Shown: positions 45,094 through 55,968 of the stretch, in pieces | Position numbering within the stretch: the stretch's first letter is position 1 | How the letters are laid out: the number at the start of each line of letters is the position of its first letter | From: Volutella citrinella | Taxonomy: Eukaryota > Ascomycota > Sordariomycetes > Hypocreales > Nectriaceae | Direction of reading: 5' to 3' | Length of the DNA stretch: 64,000 bases | NCBI GenBank assembly: GCA_034401135.1 | Contig: JAWZSP010000001.1 | Span: 5,022,001-5,086,000, forward strand | Translations under genes and position numbers: made by a program | The notes under the pieces: model-generated | The model's database searches: none | What the model saw: only the letters and a program-made list of their open reading frames with translations | What the model was told of the DNA's origin: nothing

Positions 45094-47591
45094 ATGGATT
45101 TGTCTCACCACCAGCACCAGCTGCGACAGGCTCAGCAGCAGCAGCAGCACCATCAGCGCGCTGCCCAGCACTCGGCATACAGCGCAGCCTCTGTTGTCGC
45201 CGCTGCGGCTGCCTCCTCCGCAGCTGCGACTCCCGCTGCCACTGTCGCCCCATCCCCTGTGCGTCCAGGTCCCGGGCCTTCTGCACTGGCCGCCACGCCT
45301 GGCTCCACCTCGGCCTCACACCCATCAGCACCCTCCCCCCGGCTCCCCCAGCCATTGTCGCTGACATCTCACCTCGCTCATCGTGATCACAATTTCGACG
45401 ACCAGGATGTGTCCCCGGGTGTGAATGGCGAGGAGCCTGCCAAGAAGAAGCAGAAGAGAAATAAGCCTACTCTGTCCTGCCATGAATGTGTCGAACGCAA
45501 GACAAAGGTTAGTAGTCCTGGTTGTTGATTGTGCTTCTCCCCTTTCGCCGTTCAACATCATGCATGTGGTTCAGGCTATGCCAACTGATCGACAAGATGT
45601 TTCCGTTTGTCCGGCATTGAGTTTTCGGTTTCAGCCCCCTCGTCCCTTCATTGTCACGTCCCCTCAACCCCAGTCTTCGAGATTGACAGACTCAATGGCA
45701 CCTTCCGCTTCAGAGCTGACGTTGCCAACCTTCAGTGTGACCGAGGCCGACCACATTGTCTTGCTTGTAAGAGCATGGCCCCTTGCTGCATGTGGTCTTC
45801 ATTAGCTGACGGCTTCAACAGGTATCAAGCGGCAAACGGAATGCAGATATGCCCATGTTGCCAACCTCCTTGAGTAAGTATCGCTGTTCTTGCCGTTGAA
45901 GGGGGGACGGCTTATTGACAAAATGTTAACTGTGGACTAGGGAGACAACGCGGTCCGCGGCCAATGGCCGTCGCATGACCAAACCTCCGAAGAAGAAACC
46001 AGGTCCGAATGGAAAATCGCCCATCCCCAACATTGCGGATCGGGGCATGCCCGCCATTGACCCAGGATTTTCGTCCCGAGGCGCCGTTTCTCTGTCTACT
46101 GGGCTCTTATCCAATGTCCCGTACTCGTTGCCAACCGCAAGCAATGTGTTTGGCATAGGATCCGAACACCCCTTTGCCAACTATTGGACATGTGAGGGTG
46201 GGTTACCAGAGGTTATCTCCGTCCTCCCGGACAAGGTGCAGGCCGATATTCTGCTTGGACGTTATTTTGAGTGCGTCGATCCGGTGTATCCCATGATCCA
46301 CCGCCAGACTTTCTACGCCGATTATGAGCACTTTTGGCGGATGGCCGGGCAAGACAAGAATGAAGCAGATGCATCTTTCGTGGCCTTGATCTTTGTCATG
46401 CTGGCCCTGGGGACTCAGTTCGTGACGACGTCGACCCCGCCCAAGGAGAGGAAGCAAACGGCCGAGTTCTACGCGTCCGCCAGCAATCAGGCGCTCCGGA
46501 TGTTTTCTTATCTGAGCACATCGTCGTTACGATCCATCCAGGCCATGGTGCTTATTACCTACTTCCTTATCAACGATAATCACGCCTCGGATGGATGGGC
46601 ATTTGCGGGCATCTTGATCCGGCAGTCTTATGCTATGGGCTTACATCGAGACCCCAATATCGGTAAGAAGCAGCGCCCCCCCTTTAGCTGCTTGCTAGGC
46701 TACAAGGCTTTACTGACACATACCCTGCAAAGTGACGCCAAATGCCAGTTTGTTTGAGAAGCAGCAGCGGAGGAAGCTCTGGCAGGCCGTGCTGTTGCAG
46801 GATACGTTCTTGACCGTCCTTCTCTCCTTGCCCCCGTCCGCAACCCACACGGACGTGTGCGTCGAGGACTTGCTAGATGACGGTGACTCCATCGCTAATA
46901 GCGACCCTACCGACACAGCGTATATCCGAGGCTCGTGGACCCTGGCCAATCTGGTTCAGGAAACGATATGCTCTCCTCGGTCCCTTGACCTGCCCATCTG
47001 CACCACTGCTAGGCACAAGTCGAAGCTGATTGCCGACTTTCGGGCAGTCTACCGGTCCTTTCCGGACGTGTTCCGGTCCTGGGACCCTGACAGCATCGCT
47101 GCGTTGGCCAAGACGAACAAAAGGGTTGTGCGTCAGACCTTGTTTCTGACCAGCAACTACTTCCACAACCTGATGCTTGTCCATGCCTCAGAAAGCACCG
47201 ACGTGCCGGTCAACGTCCGCGGGACTCTCGAGGCAGCGCACGATGCCATAAGCGCCTTCTTCCTCCTCTTTAGCCTGCTGGAGGACGAAGCCCGTGTATG
47301 GTGGGTCTTTAATCACCGCGCCTTCCTCGAGGCTCTTTGCATTGGCAACGTGCTGAAGGAGGCGGCTCGGGAGCCGGGCGGTGCGGATTTGATGGTGAGG
47401 GACCCGCTGCTTGTTAGGGCCAAGGCGGACATATGTAAGTGGACACTCTGCGCGTTGCGTGCCCTGATTTGAAGCCTGTCAAGCTAACGTCTGTCGGTTC
47501 AGCGAGGATGATTCAAATAATGCAGATCATGGGCGAAGAGTCCGAAGTAGCACGCGCGCGGGTGGAAGTCCTCGGTGAGTTTTTGGCGTGA
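45094..47591 (+). CDS. Zn2Cys6 fungal transcription factor
   Basis: Six exons, 45094-45507, 45736-45766, 45822-45873, 45941-46662, 46733-47434 and 47503-47591, encode 669 aa. The N-terminus is Gln/His-rich then Ala-rich, followed by a basic KKKQKRNK that may be a nuclear signal. The binuclear zinc cluster is complete, with cysteines 129, 132, 139, 146, 149 and 156 in the canonical CX2CX6CX6CX2CX6C spacing. It is assembled across exons 1-3, including a 31-nt exon. A second basic stretch (PPKKKPGPNGK) follows. The fungal-specific transcription factor domain spans about 230-500 (LLGRYFECVDPVYPMIHRQTFYADYEHFW, GWAFAGILIRQSYAMGLHRDPN, RRKLWQAVLLQDTF). Target genes are unknown. The last exon ends at TGA 47591. 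A GTGAGT at 47576 could be a donor for a further exon, so the C-terminus is the least certain part. Confidence 0.9.
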
Positions 47592-48786
47592 GGATTTGGC
47601 TGGAGTTGCACCGGAAGCGATTTCATGATGATTTGATGCATTTCTCCGGGTCATGCCATTGCCTTGTTACTCTACAACCTAAGAATCATATTCCTGCTCT
47701 CTTTCTGTATATGGCTGTACGAACAAGAGCCTCCTCACAGGTGCTTCCATGTATCTATCACACACCTACTTCTCATACCTACCCATTCTATTTGCATTAT
47801 GAGCACCAATGGACACACGGATGCATCGAAGCTCGTATGCACCAAAATCAACCGGAGTTGCCGTGCCTATCTGGACATGATACCCATCAAGCGTGCAAGT
47901 GAAGATGGAAAAAAAAGGCTCAGACGGGGCCAACCACAACTCGCGACGGAAGGGAAACGCGCGCCCACATCACGAAACGGCGAGCTAGCCCGCAGATGCC
48001 ACTGGACGGCAATTTCATCCGGGGGGGGCTGAAGGGGCTGTGAGGGAAGGCCTCGTCAGCTCACTAGTGCTGATTGGCTGGCGGCAACGGCCACTGTCGT
48101 CAGTGGGTTGATGGGCCCTTGATGGCGCGAGGGCGCGCTGTTTGAAGGGCCTCCAGCTCGTTGACAGCCCTATGAAACCAGTTGGACCTGGCCAGAAGCG
48201 GAATGGGCTGTGGATCGGGGCCGGTCACCCATGCCGCCCGTGGCCCAGGCACCGCGCGTCCCTCCGTCTTACACCCAGCGAGCCGGGTGGTGGGTGGGCG
48301 CAGGTACCTCGCCCAGGGTATGCGACCGCAGCGAAATCCAAGTACCAGCCCTCCACGTCAGTCCAGGACCTCGTCCGCCCACCTACGGGCGACTACTACC
48401 ACCGCTGCGCGCCGTATTCTCTCGCATTCTCCCCAGGCAGCCGCATTTCCCTTCTTCTCTCTCTTCGTCCTTCTCTTCGCTTGGCCGACATTTCTTTTCC
48501 TGCCTAGAAGGTATCCGTGGATCCCGAGGCAATCAGTTACCTACCACCAGGTACTTTGGGCTTCCTTTCTCTCTCTCGCCACGGCCTCTGTCCCGTGCTT
48601 GGCGTGCCGTGAACCAGAAACGGTGCTGCCTGCGCCGCTGCAATCCCGAGGCCTACCTAAGTATACTTGGGGCTTTCAAAGGGCTGCCGCCGCGTGATCT
48701 CCCTTCCACTGCCGCCTATTTGCCCGGAATCAAGACAACGGCGGAAACGGCTTCTGGCAGCCTAGGTTGTTTGCCGCCTATCCATC
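47592..48786. other. intergenic region transcription factor to Pro/His-rich membrane protein
   Basis: These 1195 bp hold the 3' flank of the regulator and the promoter of the next gene. Frames of 120-217 codons in 47.6-48.9 kb are overlapping chance frames without motifs. The stretch 48.4-48.5 kb is CT-rich, as in fungal promoters. Confidence 0.5.
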
Positions 48787-51213
48787 ATGCGGGGCCTTGC
48801 CAGCGCTGCCGGCGTGGTGCTGCTGGCGCCATCGCTGGTGAACGGGTTGCCGGTCAATGGTGAGTTGTCCCGCGGCGATTTCTCAGGCCAGGTCCCCGCA
48901 TCATGAATTCTCGAGAACTGATGTGTATTTCTATGCTTAGAACCGACTGCTTTTATCCAAATTAGTGTCCCGGTCCTGGAGAGTCAGAGCGCCGGAGAGC
49001 TGGTACAGCCTCCACTAACACTTACACACAACAACCACTCCTGGTTGTGTGGAGATGACGGAGCATCGCATTCTAATTCTCTCTCTTAGGCCCTTCGTCT
49101 CGATTTCGACGGCGCAGAAGATGTCTGTGATACAACCAATATCCGTCTCGATGGCAACCTTCTCCCCGATGACGGCGACGGCGCAGGCTCCGGCAACCTA
49201 CCCCTCGCCAACGGCTCCAGCATCGATGCCCAGTGGGTCTACCAATGCATCACCCACGCCGCGGACCCTCCGGAGCTGGAAATCGTCATGAAGATTGAAG
49301 CCATCGACAGCCGCCCGGTAGAGAAAGTGGGTTTCGCGGCGAGCTTCCGGCGCAGCTCGCCCATGACCATCTCCAAGATCCAGGGCGACCTCTTCAAGCA
49401 CCAAATCTTTGTCTCGACTGTTGACTTTGAGGAGAAGTCCAAGGACCAGGCGGCCGTGGAAGACAAGGCCGATGATGCCGAGGGTAGCGAGGATAAGATG
49501 CCGGACCCGAACGACGAATTCGCCGCCAAGCTACAGGAGCTGGAGCTGCTCCGGAAGCAAGCTCGCGAGCTGGCGGAGCTGATCCGCACCAAGGAGGCAG
49601 CCATCAACTGCCATTCGGCTGACAAGACCGGTGTCGATGGCGCAGGACATACCCTTCGCCCAGCGCCGCCGCCGCCGCCCCGGCCGTCACCGCACTCGAG
49701 CCCCAAGATTAGCCACTGCAAATCCTTTGAATGCTTCTTCAACATTATCTCCGAGCGGGTCAAGCACACAGCCGACACCATCTACACCGACTTCTTCAGG
49801 GGTCATGAACAACAACTCTCTAACATAGGCAAGGGCTGGAGAGGAGCAAAGCGTCCTCCGCATCACCATGAGGGACATCATCCTCCTCCGCCTCCTCCTG
49901 AGGGAGAGATTCCACCGCCTCCCCCGGACCACGATCAACCTGGTCCTCCTCAAGATGGTGATCAGCCGCCTCCTCCCCCTCCTCCTCACGACGGTGACCA
50001 ACCGCCTCCTCCACCTCCTCCTCATGATGGACCGCCGCCTCCTCCCGAGGGAGATCTTCCACCTCCCCCTCCCCCTCATCATGGCGATCACCCGCCTCCT
50101 CCACCTCCGCCCCACGATGGTGATCATCCACCACCACCTCCTCCTCATCATGGGGGTCCTCCACCTCCTCACCATGATGGACCGCCGCCGCCTCCTCCGC
50201 CGCCTCCTCCTCCCTTCGATGGAGAACATCCCCCTCCGCCGCCTGCACCCAGTCACGGGGAGCCACCCTCTCCATCAGAATCTACCGAACCTTCCGCAGC
50301 CAACGACACCGAGGACGCCAAGGATGACTTCGTTATGCAATCCCACGGCTCAAGCCAAGAGCACCCCAAGCACCCAGCGACGGAAGACCATCCGCCTCCG
50401 CCGCCCCCGCCGCGCCCTGAGCACGGCCGCCACGGTCATCATGGCCATGGCCCTCGACCCGTACGTTCAGCTCTATCTTTTTATCAGTAACTTGAAGCAT
50501 AACTAACACTCGCCCAGCCACACCCCCCTCATCAACCCATCATTGAAATTGCCAGCATGGCTCTGATTGCCCTTGCCATCTTCTCCGTCATGGGATGTGG
50601 CTACTACCACCGCCACGCTGCCCGCCTGACCCCCGAGACTCGGCAGGCTATACGACGGGCCGTCCGCCAGGCTCGTGACGAGGAGCGTGCTCGTGCCATG
50701 TCCCGTCCCCCATCGGCCTTCCGATCTTTCTGGAGGGCTGTCTCGCGATGTCTGCGCAGTGACGAGGAAAAAGATGCCGAGGCACGTCATTGCCAGCGTG
50801 AACAGCCGCACCACCACAGGTCGGACAGCGAAGATAGCATGACGATGGAGGAAGAGCTTGCGCAGTTCCGCCAGGCGGCGTTCATGGTGGAGGATATGGT
50901 GGCAGCCGAGGAAGGCCGCATGCAAAGGCGAGAGATGGCGCATCATGTCGCCCAGCATGCAGCCTACCGAGGGCCACCTCCTATGGCTGGCCCCCCTCTT
51001 CCACCGCGACCTCCAATGGTCCCCCTGCACACTGCCCAGAGCGCATATCCCGGATATGTGGTAGTGAGTGAAGCACTACCCTCATATGATGAAGAATCAT
51101 ATGATGCTGCTATCGTGTCCGACGGAAGCCGCTACAGCCCTGGCGGCTCGATGTATACCCCATCTAATGATTCGTCCAACGCCGACGATATTCTTGGCGA
51201 CTCCAAACAGTAG
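48787..51213 (+). CDS. secretory single-pass membrane protein with long Pro/His/Asp repeat ectodomain
   Basis: Four exons, 48787-48859, 48941-49002, 49090-50460 and 50518-51213, encode 733 aa; the last intron has a CTAAC branch site. The product begins with a signal peptide (MRGLASAAGVVLLAPSLVNGLPVN). A globular ectodomain with few Cys and a beta-rich look follows (ISVPVLESQ...LRLDFDGAEDVCDTTNIRLDGNLLP...WVYQCITHAADPPELEIVMKIEAI). Next are a coiled coil (about residues 195-220, KLQELELLRKQARELAELIRTKEAA) and about 180 residues of PPPPPHDGD-type repeats. One membrane helix (about 508-530, IIEIASMALIALAIFSVMGCGYY) follows, then a cytosolic tail with basic, His-rich and LPSYDEE motifs. No family was recognised. 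The layout (signal, rigid Pro-rich stalk, helix, tail with possible PY-like/phosphorylatable motifs) resembles a cell-surface sensor or adhesin, but that is inference. Confidence 0.85.
49855..50250 (+). repeat. tandem proline/acidic-histidine coding repeat
   Basis: Imperfect units of about 30 bp code for runs of five to seven Pro separated by HHGDH, HDGDQ, EGDLP, DHDQPG or HDGP. Codon use varies between units, so it is an aged protein repeat rather than a fresh microsatellite. The antisense strand reads as Arg/Trp-rich noise. Confidence 0.85.
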
Positions 51214-51558
51214 ACTACATTCGTTGAAAATCTTGCTACTTTGGTCATTTTCATTATTTTTCTTTAGGGCTTTGGGTTCTTCGGCACTAGCATAATCTCC
51301 CACCTTTTTCATTCCCCTGTACTGTCATCATGATGAGGCCCTCCTTGGATGAGGTTATTCGCAGCCATGTCTAGATATCTTATGAGCGTTTTTATCTCTA
51401 GGGCAAGCTCTCGTTCCAGGCTCGAATGCCCTGGCATCCAGATAATGATATTTGTGAAAGTTAATGGTATCACGACCCACTGAGTTCTTCCTCTTTGTGC
51501 GCCAATGCAACATCTATAGCGCTTCCCTTGACATGGGCTCTTCCTCGGTCTTGGTAGC
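51214..51558. other. convergent 3' region membrane protein / TatD-like gene
   Basis: These 345 bp of comparatively AT-rich sequence lie between facing stop codons. No gene was seen. Confidence 0.55.
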
Positions 51559-52845
51559 TCAGGCGTTCCCAAAAATGAAGGTGCTGTAGTTCTTGGCTAT
51601 CCTCCCCACTCCGTCCTCCAGCTCCCATCCTTTGACGTTGCATACTCGACGATACATGTCTTCCAGCGCAGCGTCCATGGTGTCCCCCGCGGTGTGGAGG
51701 TCACTCTCTACCAAGATGCGATCGTCTGGTAGCGCTCTCAGCACTTCATCGGTCCGCGCTGCCGCAGATTCGGTTGACAGATTGACGCCCGTGGACAGGG
51801 ATACAAAGATCAGCGCCGGAACCGTGGGGCTGAGGTACTGCTTCAAGACCTCGGGTCCACCGCTGAAAGAGTGTAGACATATCCGCGGTGGATACGGCTT
51901 CTCCCCCTCCCCCTCCCCCTGGGCCTCCTCGTCGGAGGAATCCTCGGCGTTGGCGGCGATCTGCCTGCGCTGCTTGCGCGACAGCACGGTCCGCTCGCAG
52001 CCCTTCCAAGTTGCTGCGAGCTCCTCGTACAAGGCGCCGTGGGCCTGGACGCCGTGCACGCTGACCGGGCGGCTCAGACGGGCTGCGACGCGCAGCTGGG
52101 CTGCGAGGATGGCGCGCTGGTGCTCGAGGCGGACGCGGTGCGGGCTGAGGGTGCGGCCCTCGCGTCCACCAGGGGTGAGGCCGTCGTCGCGGTCAGCGTG
52201 GGAGGGGGCGTCCCAAGCCTCGGGCAGGCGAAAGCCCTTGTCGATGCCGATCTCGCCCACGAGGGCATGCGGGTGGGCTTGGACGCGGGCCACGGTTGCA
52301 TCGACAAAGGCAGACACGGGAACCGGGGTGGGGAGCGAGGCGGCGAAGGCAGGGGACGGCGAGGGGGCGAGCACCGCAGCGTAGTGGGCGGCTTTGGCGG
52401 TCTCGAGGTCCGGGTCCGGGTCGGAGCCCTGGTCCGGAGTGGGGCCGGAGGGGGTCGGAGGGGGCCGGAAGGTAGGTTCCGGGACTGTGTCATCGTAGAG
52501 CTGGTGGGAGAACCATGGGTGCCAGCCGAAGGCGGGGATGACGACGGTGTCCCGGCCGGCGGGGTCTAGAGGTGCACCGACGGCGAGGGCGTCCCGTCCC
52601 CGGCTGGGATGGGCGACGGCAGCGGCGCGGACGAGGTCCTGATCCTGAGAGCGGGTTGCCATGACGGTCAGAGCGGCGGCACGCATGGCGGGGATGCTGG
52701 CGATGGAGGACATTGTGTCGGTGGGGTGGCAGTGGGCGTCGCACACGGGGAGATGCCACGGGAACGGCGTCTCGTCTGCTGTGTGGCCTTCATGGCGCCG
52801 TGTCGGGCCGCCCCCGTGGTCATGAGCCTCCGTCTGGATACACAT
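51559..52845 (-). CDS. TatD-family metal-dependent hydrolase (Scn1-like)
   Basis: A single exon encodes 428 aa from the Met at 52845. This start is preferred because it follows an A-rich CCAAAAATAAAAAAAATG context. In-frame ATGs at 52965 and about 52920 would add up to 40 residues that look like translated CT-rich leader. Metal ligands of the TatD TIM barrel are visible: HxH in CDAHCHPTD, Glu in LVGEIGID, His in PVSVHGVQAHG, His in ICLHSFSGG and Asp in RILVESDLH. Fungal relatives include S. pombe Scn1, found as a Cut9-interacting protein. Family members are 3'-5' exonucleases or amidohydrolases, and the real substrate is uncertain. Family insertions rich in Pro/Asp (about residues 125-155) and Asp/Glu (SSDEEAQGEGEGE) are present. 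Confidence 0.88.
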   Translation of the reverse strand: MCIQTEAHDHGGGPTRRHEGHTADETPFPWHLPVCDAHCHPTDTMSSIASIPAMRAAALTVMATRSQDQDLVRAAAVAHPSRGRDALAVGAPLDPAGRDTVVIPAFGWHPWFSHQLYDDTVPEPTFRPPPTPSGPTPDQGSDPDPDLETAKAAHYAAVLAPSPSPAFAASLPTPVPVSAFVDATVARVQAHPHALVGEIGIDKGFRLPEAWDAPSHADRDDGLTPGGREGRTLSPHRVRLEHQRAILAAQLRVAARLSRPVSVHGVQAHGALYEELAATWKGCERTVLSRKQRRQIAANAEDSSDEEAQGEGEGEKPYPPRICLHSFSGGPEVLKQYLSPTVPALIFVSLSTGVNLSTESAAARTDEVLRALPDDRILVESDLHTAGDTMDAALEDMYRRVCNVKGWELEDGVGRIAKNYSTFIFGNA

Positions 52846-54535
52846 TTTTTTTATTTTTGGCGGCGGTGAAGCGAGCGGATGAGAAAGGTGGTGGTGTAAG
52901 TCGAGAGCGCGGGCCATCATGAGGTTGAGAGTGGGGTCATCCTGGACGGCCGGTGCGATCCACATTGGCCCGCGCTCCTGACTATAGGGTCCAATAGCTC
53001 AAGGAGCACCCATGGTGTGCTATAGCTTCAGAGAGGATTGTAAGACAAACGCCAGTGGCCTTGACCCAGCTGTACACTAGGTGCATTACTGAAGGGGGGT
53101 TTCGTTGATGAAAAGAATACCGAAAGAGGATCACTGAATGCTCAATCATGTCTGGTGAGCTCCAACGGTAGACAACCCATGCAGCAACCGGTGAAGCAGC
53201 GGCCGGAAGGCGCAGACGTTTGAGACGGTCGATCTCTTGCCGTTTGGGTGTCTGGCAGCATGGTGGATGGTGTGGTGTGTGGAAGGAACCCTGGATGATG
53301 GCCCTAGGGGAGGCGGATGCGGATGCGGGGTCCAAGCAATTAGCAATGTGGGGAAAAACGGCGACGGGACCATCATTGCGACATCACCTTGCATTCATTC
53401 TGCAAAGACTACTACGGACGACGGCACGGCGACGCGAGGCGTCGGTTGACGACGCAGGTTGATAAGAATCTGGATCTCTCTATCCGTGACTGATCGAGGG
53501 CTCTCAGAGCTTCCTACGGATGACGGCAAAAGCCAGGGCGATGGATGAGCTTGATCCTCTCACGATGAGCTCACCCCGTGGCGAATGCGCGTGCTTGGGG
53601 GCCTCGGCTTATCGCAGCACGCTGGGTCGTGGAGCTAGGTGCAAACTAAACGCCGTTAGTGCTATCAGTGTTTAGCCCTTGACGAAAGTGCAAGCCGCTG
53701 CTATCAGTGGGAGGTATAACAGCGCTGCTGCTATCACGAGTTGGGGTACTGCAGCGCTGTAGAGTGGCTGTAGAGCGGGTCCCGTCCCCATTACTGGCTG
53801 AGCCGCCTCCTCGGCCATGTGCACCACATGTGATTGCCTCCCGCACCCACCACCCACACATGCGCCTTCACCCACCCACAAGCTTCGATGATGCATCTGC
53901 CCTTTTTCACATCTTCTGCTCGCGTCGTCGTCTGTCCATCCATCCGTCATGTAGGACCCAATCCAACGCCCCATCACCAAATGGATACAACCCAAACCCC
54001 TCTCCCGGGCGACAACTGCAACACACGATAACGCACAAACCCACGGCTCTTGTACAGCGCACCCAACACCATCTTCGGCTGCCACCCTCTCCCGCGGCTC
54101 CCTTGCCCTGACGTGGCTTGGCCGATGATACGGAGCAGCACTCCGGCCCCCGAGAAGGAGAGAGCAGAGATACAATAGTCCGGACACAAAAGACGGGTTT
54201 CCGGCGGTACTGTTAGAGGCGCCTCCAGATTGCCTAATTGCGCCCGCCCAGTGTACATCCCGTCTCGTCCCATTCCATCGCAGCATCAACTCCGCATTTT
54301 ATCTTGACTCACGCGATCTGACCCCTCCCAACGGCGCATCTTCTCCCTCTTTTCATTCCCGTCCCTTCCCCTTCTCTAACCCCCTCGTCAGAGGTTTCCA
54401 TCTCCTCCCCCCCAACGACGACCCAGCGCGCCTCCTACTTGCGGGCCGCCGTCGGTCAGTAGCAGCAAGACGGCCCTGCCGGGCATCGCAGTTGTCATCG
54501 CCTCATCCACCGTCCGGTCATGCTGTAAAGCGTCC
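52846..54535. other. intergenic region TatD-like promoter / small membrane orphan promoter
   Basis: About 1.6 kb between divergent genes. A 205-codon minus frame (53672-54289) and a 134-codon plus frame (53707-54111) overlap each other in opposite directions. Both lack motifs and are taken as chance. The last 250 bp is very CT-rich (54330-54420), typical of a promoter/leader. Confidence 0.5.
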
Positions 54536-55417
54536 ATGCCCCCAATGGCAATCCTCAACCCCGTCCACGCCTTTGTCGTGCCCTTCATGCTCCTCGTCAC
54601 CATCCCTCTCGCCATCTTCGCCGGCATCACAACCACCATCGCCTTCTCCGCCCTGATACTGCGCGTGCTCGCCGTCTATCTCGATGTCGCCCTCTCCCTC
54701 ATCCCACATTACCTAGGCGGCCGCAAGACTGCCTACTCGAACATGGCCGCCTATCGCAAGGACGCCCAGCCCGCGCTGCGACAGCACTACTTCCCCCTCC
54801 ACCACCACCACTGGGGCAGCCCGCCACGCCGTATTGATGGCCCCGCGACCTCTGCTTCGTCGCTCACATCTGTGAGCTCTGCCGCCTCGTCGCATTCCTC
54901 CCTTCGCCGTCGCCACCACCGTCGGAGCTCCAGCGCCATCTCCGCGACGGATCTGGAGAAGACCCCGCTGGCCCCTCTCGGCACCGGTATCGCCCCCAGC
55001 ATCGGCCCGGCCCGTGATTTCGAGGGCGTCGGTGGGTGGCGCCTCGGCGGCGGCGGCGACGACGAAGAGTGGACCACAATCAACTCACGCCTCGAGCTCC
55101 CGGATCGCCAGTACCACGGCCGCGGGGGCGGAAACGGCAGTGGCAGTGGAAGTGGGACTGGCAGCGGACACTTCCGCACACCCTCGGGGCCGACCACGCC
55201 GGGGGAGAGCGGCGTTTTGATGATGAAGGGCCGCAACCAGAGCCCCAGCGCCAAGCGTTCGTCGACATCTCCAAACAGCTCGCGTACCAGGACGCCTTCA
55301 GGGCCACGCATCGCCTTCACGCCCAAGAGTCATGTGGACGGTTATTTCCCCACCCTCACAACCTCGCCCAGGTCGGCGAAAAAGCTCGCCCCCGGTGTTG
55401 TGGTCGACGGCACCTGA
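54536..55417 (+). CDS. small fungal membrane protein of unknown function
   Basis: A single exon encodes 293 aa. The N-terminal 60 residues carry two hydrophobic segments (VHAFVVPFMLLVTIPLAIFAGITTTIAFSALILRVLAVYLDVALSLIPHYL) that form a hairpin or a re-entrant pair. They are followed by a long disordered cytosolic part: Ser/His/Arg-rich (SSHSSLRRRHHRRSSSA), Gly/Ser-rich (GNGSGSGSGTGSG), with several Ser/Thr-Pro sites (FRTPSGPTTPGES, SRTRTPSGPRIAFTPK). The C-terminus has an FTPKSHVDGYFPTLTTSPRSAKK motif. The pattern suggests a membrane-anchored phosphoprotein. No family name was recognised. The two-helix N-terminus and Ser-Pro-rich tail recur in other ascomycete hypotheticals, as far as I recall. 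Function unknown. Confidence 0.85.
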   Translation: MPPMAILNPVHAFVVPFMLLVTIPLAIFAGITTTIAFSALILRVLAVYLDVALSLIPHYLGGRKTAYSNMAAYRKDAQPALRQHYFPLHHHHWGSPPRRIDGPATSASSLTSVSSAASSHSSLRRRHHRRSSSAISATDLEKTPLAPLGTGIAPSIGPARDFEGVGGWRLGGGGDDEEWTTINSRLELPDRQYHGRGGGNGSGSGSGTGSGHFRTPSGPTTPGESGVLMMKGRNQSPSAKRSSTSPNSSRTRTPSGPRIAFTPKSHVDGYFPTLTTSPRSAKKLAPGVVVDGT

Positions 55418-55968
55418 TGGGCTCACTGGGTTGCCTTCTCTTTCCTCTCTCATTTGCTCATGGCTTGTACGTGTCCAATGATGTACTAATGATGTTTCCG
55501 GTCCGAGAGCTCTTGCGTAAAATGGCTGTTATCGTTCCTAGGTGGTGAAAAGGGGATGTGGGCATCGCAGAGAATAATACAACAGCTACTGTATAGCCTG
55601 GCGTTATTTTTATACTTGGGGGGGGGGGGGGACTGATCACGGCCAAGTCAAAATAGCATGGATGGGATCCGGTGGCCACTGTCCACTCCGGTCCCAGGAT
55701 GATTCAAGCCGACAGAAAATAAAGACATGACCAAGAAGCGATGCTCAGCTCGTTTGTGCATGGCAAGATTGATTTCTTGTTTTCCAACTACCCGAATCTC
55801 TCATATTTAACGTCATCGTGATGCCTCCATGGTATACCCAACGCCTCTCAAACGCCGCGCGTCCCAAAACCTCAAAAAAGGGGAAATAAAGAAATCACGG
55901 AAAAGGGGGACAAGCAAATCCGCTAGGGAGGGACTGGAAGATGCGGGTGCAATCTGGTTCCCCCTTCC
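55418..55968. other. convergent 3' region membrane orphan / SPC24
   Basis: These 551 bp lie between facing stops. They contain the 14-G homopolymer at 55618-55631 and are otherwise AT-rich. No gene was seen. Confidence 0.55.
55618..55631. repeat. G14 homopolymer
   Basis: There are fourteen consecutive G on the plus strand in the 3' region shared by two convergent genes. The length may be affected by sequencing error. Confidence 0.85.

Noticed and set aside
49687..50275. Arg/Met/Trp-rich and Glu/Asp-rich antisense frames over the proline repeats
   Set aside because: They are direct reverse-strand images of the CCT/CCG proline codons.
53672..54289. 205-codon minus-strand frame
   Set aside because: It overlaps an equally open plus-strand frame in a region that looks like promoter. 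No domain was seen.
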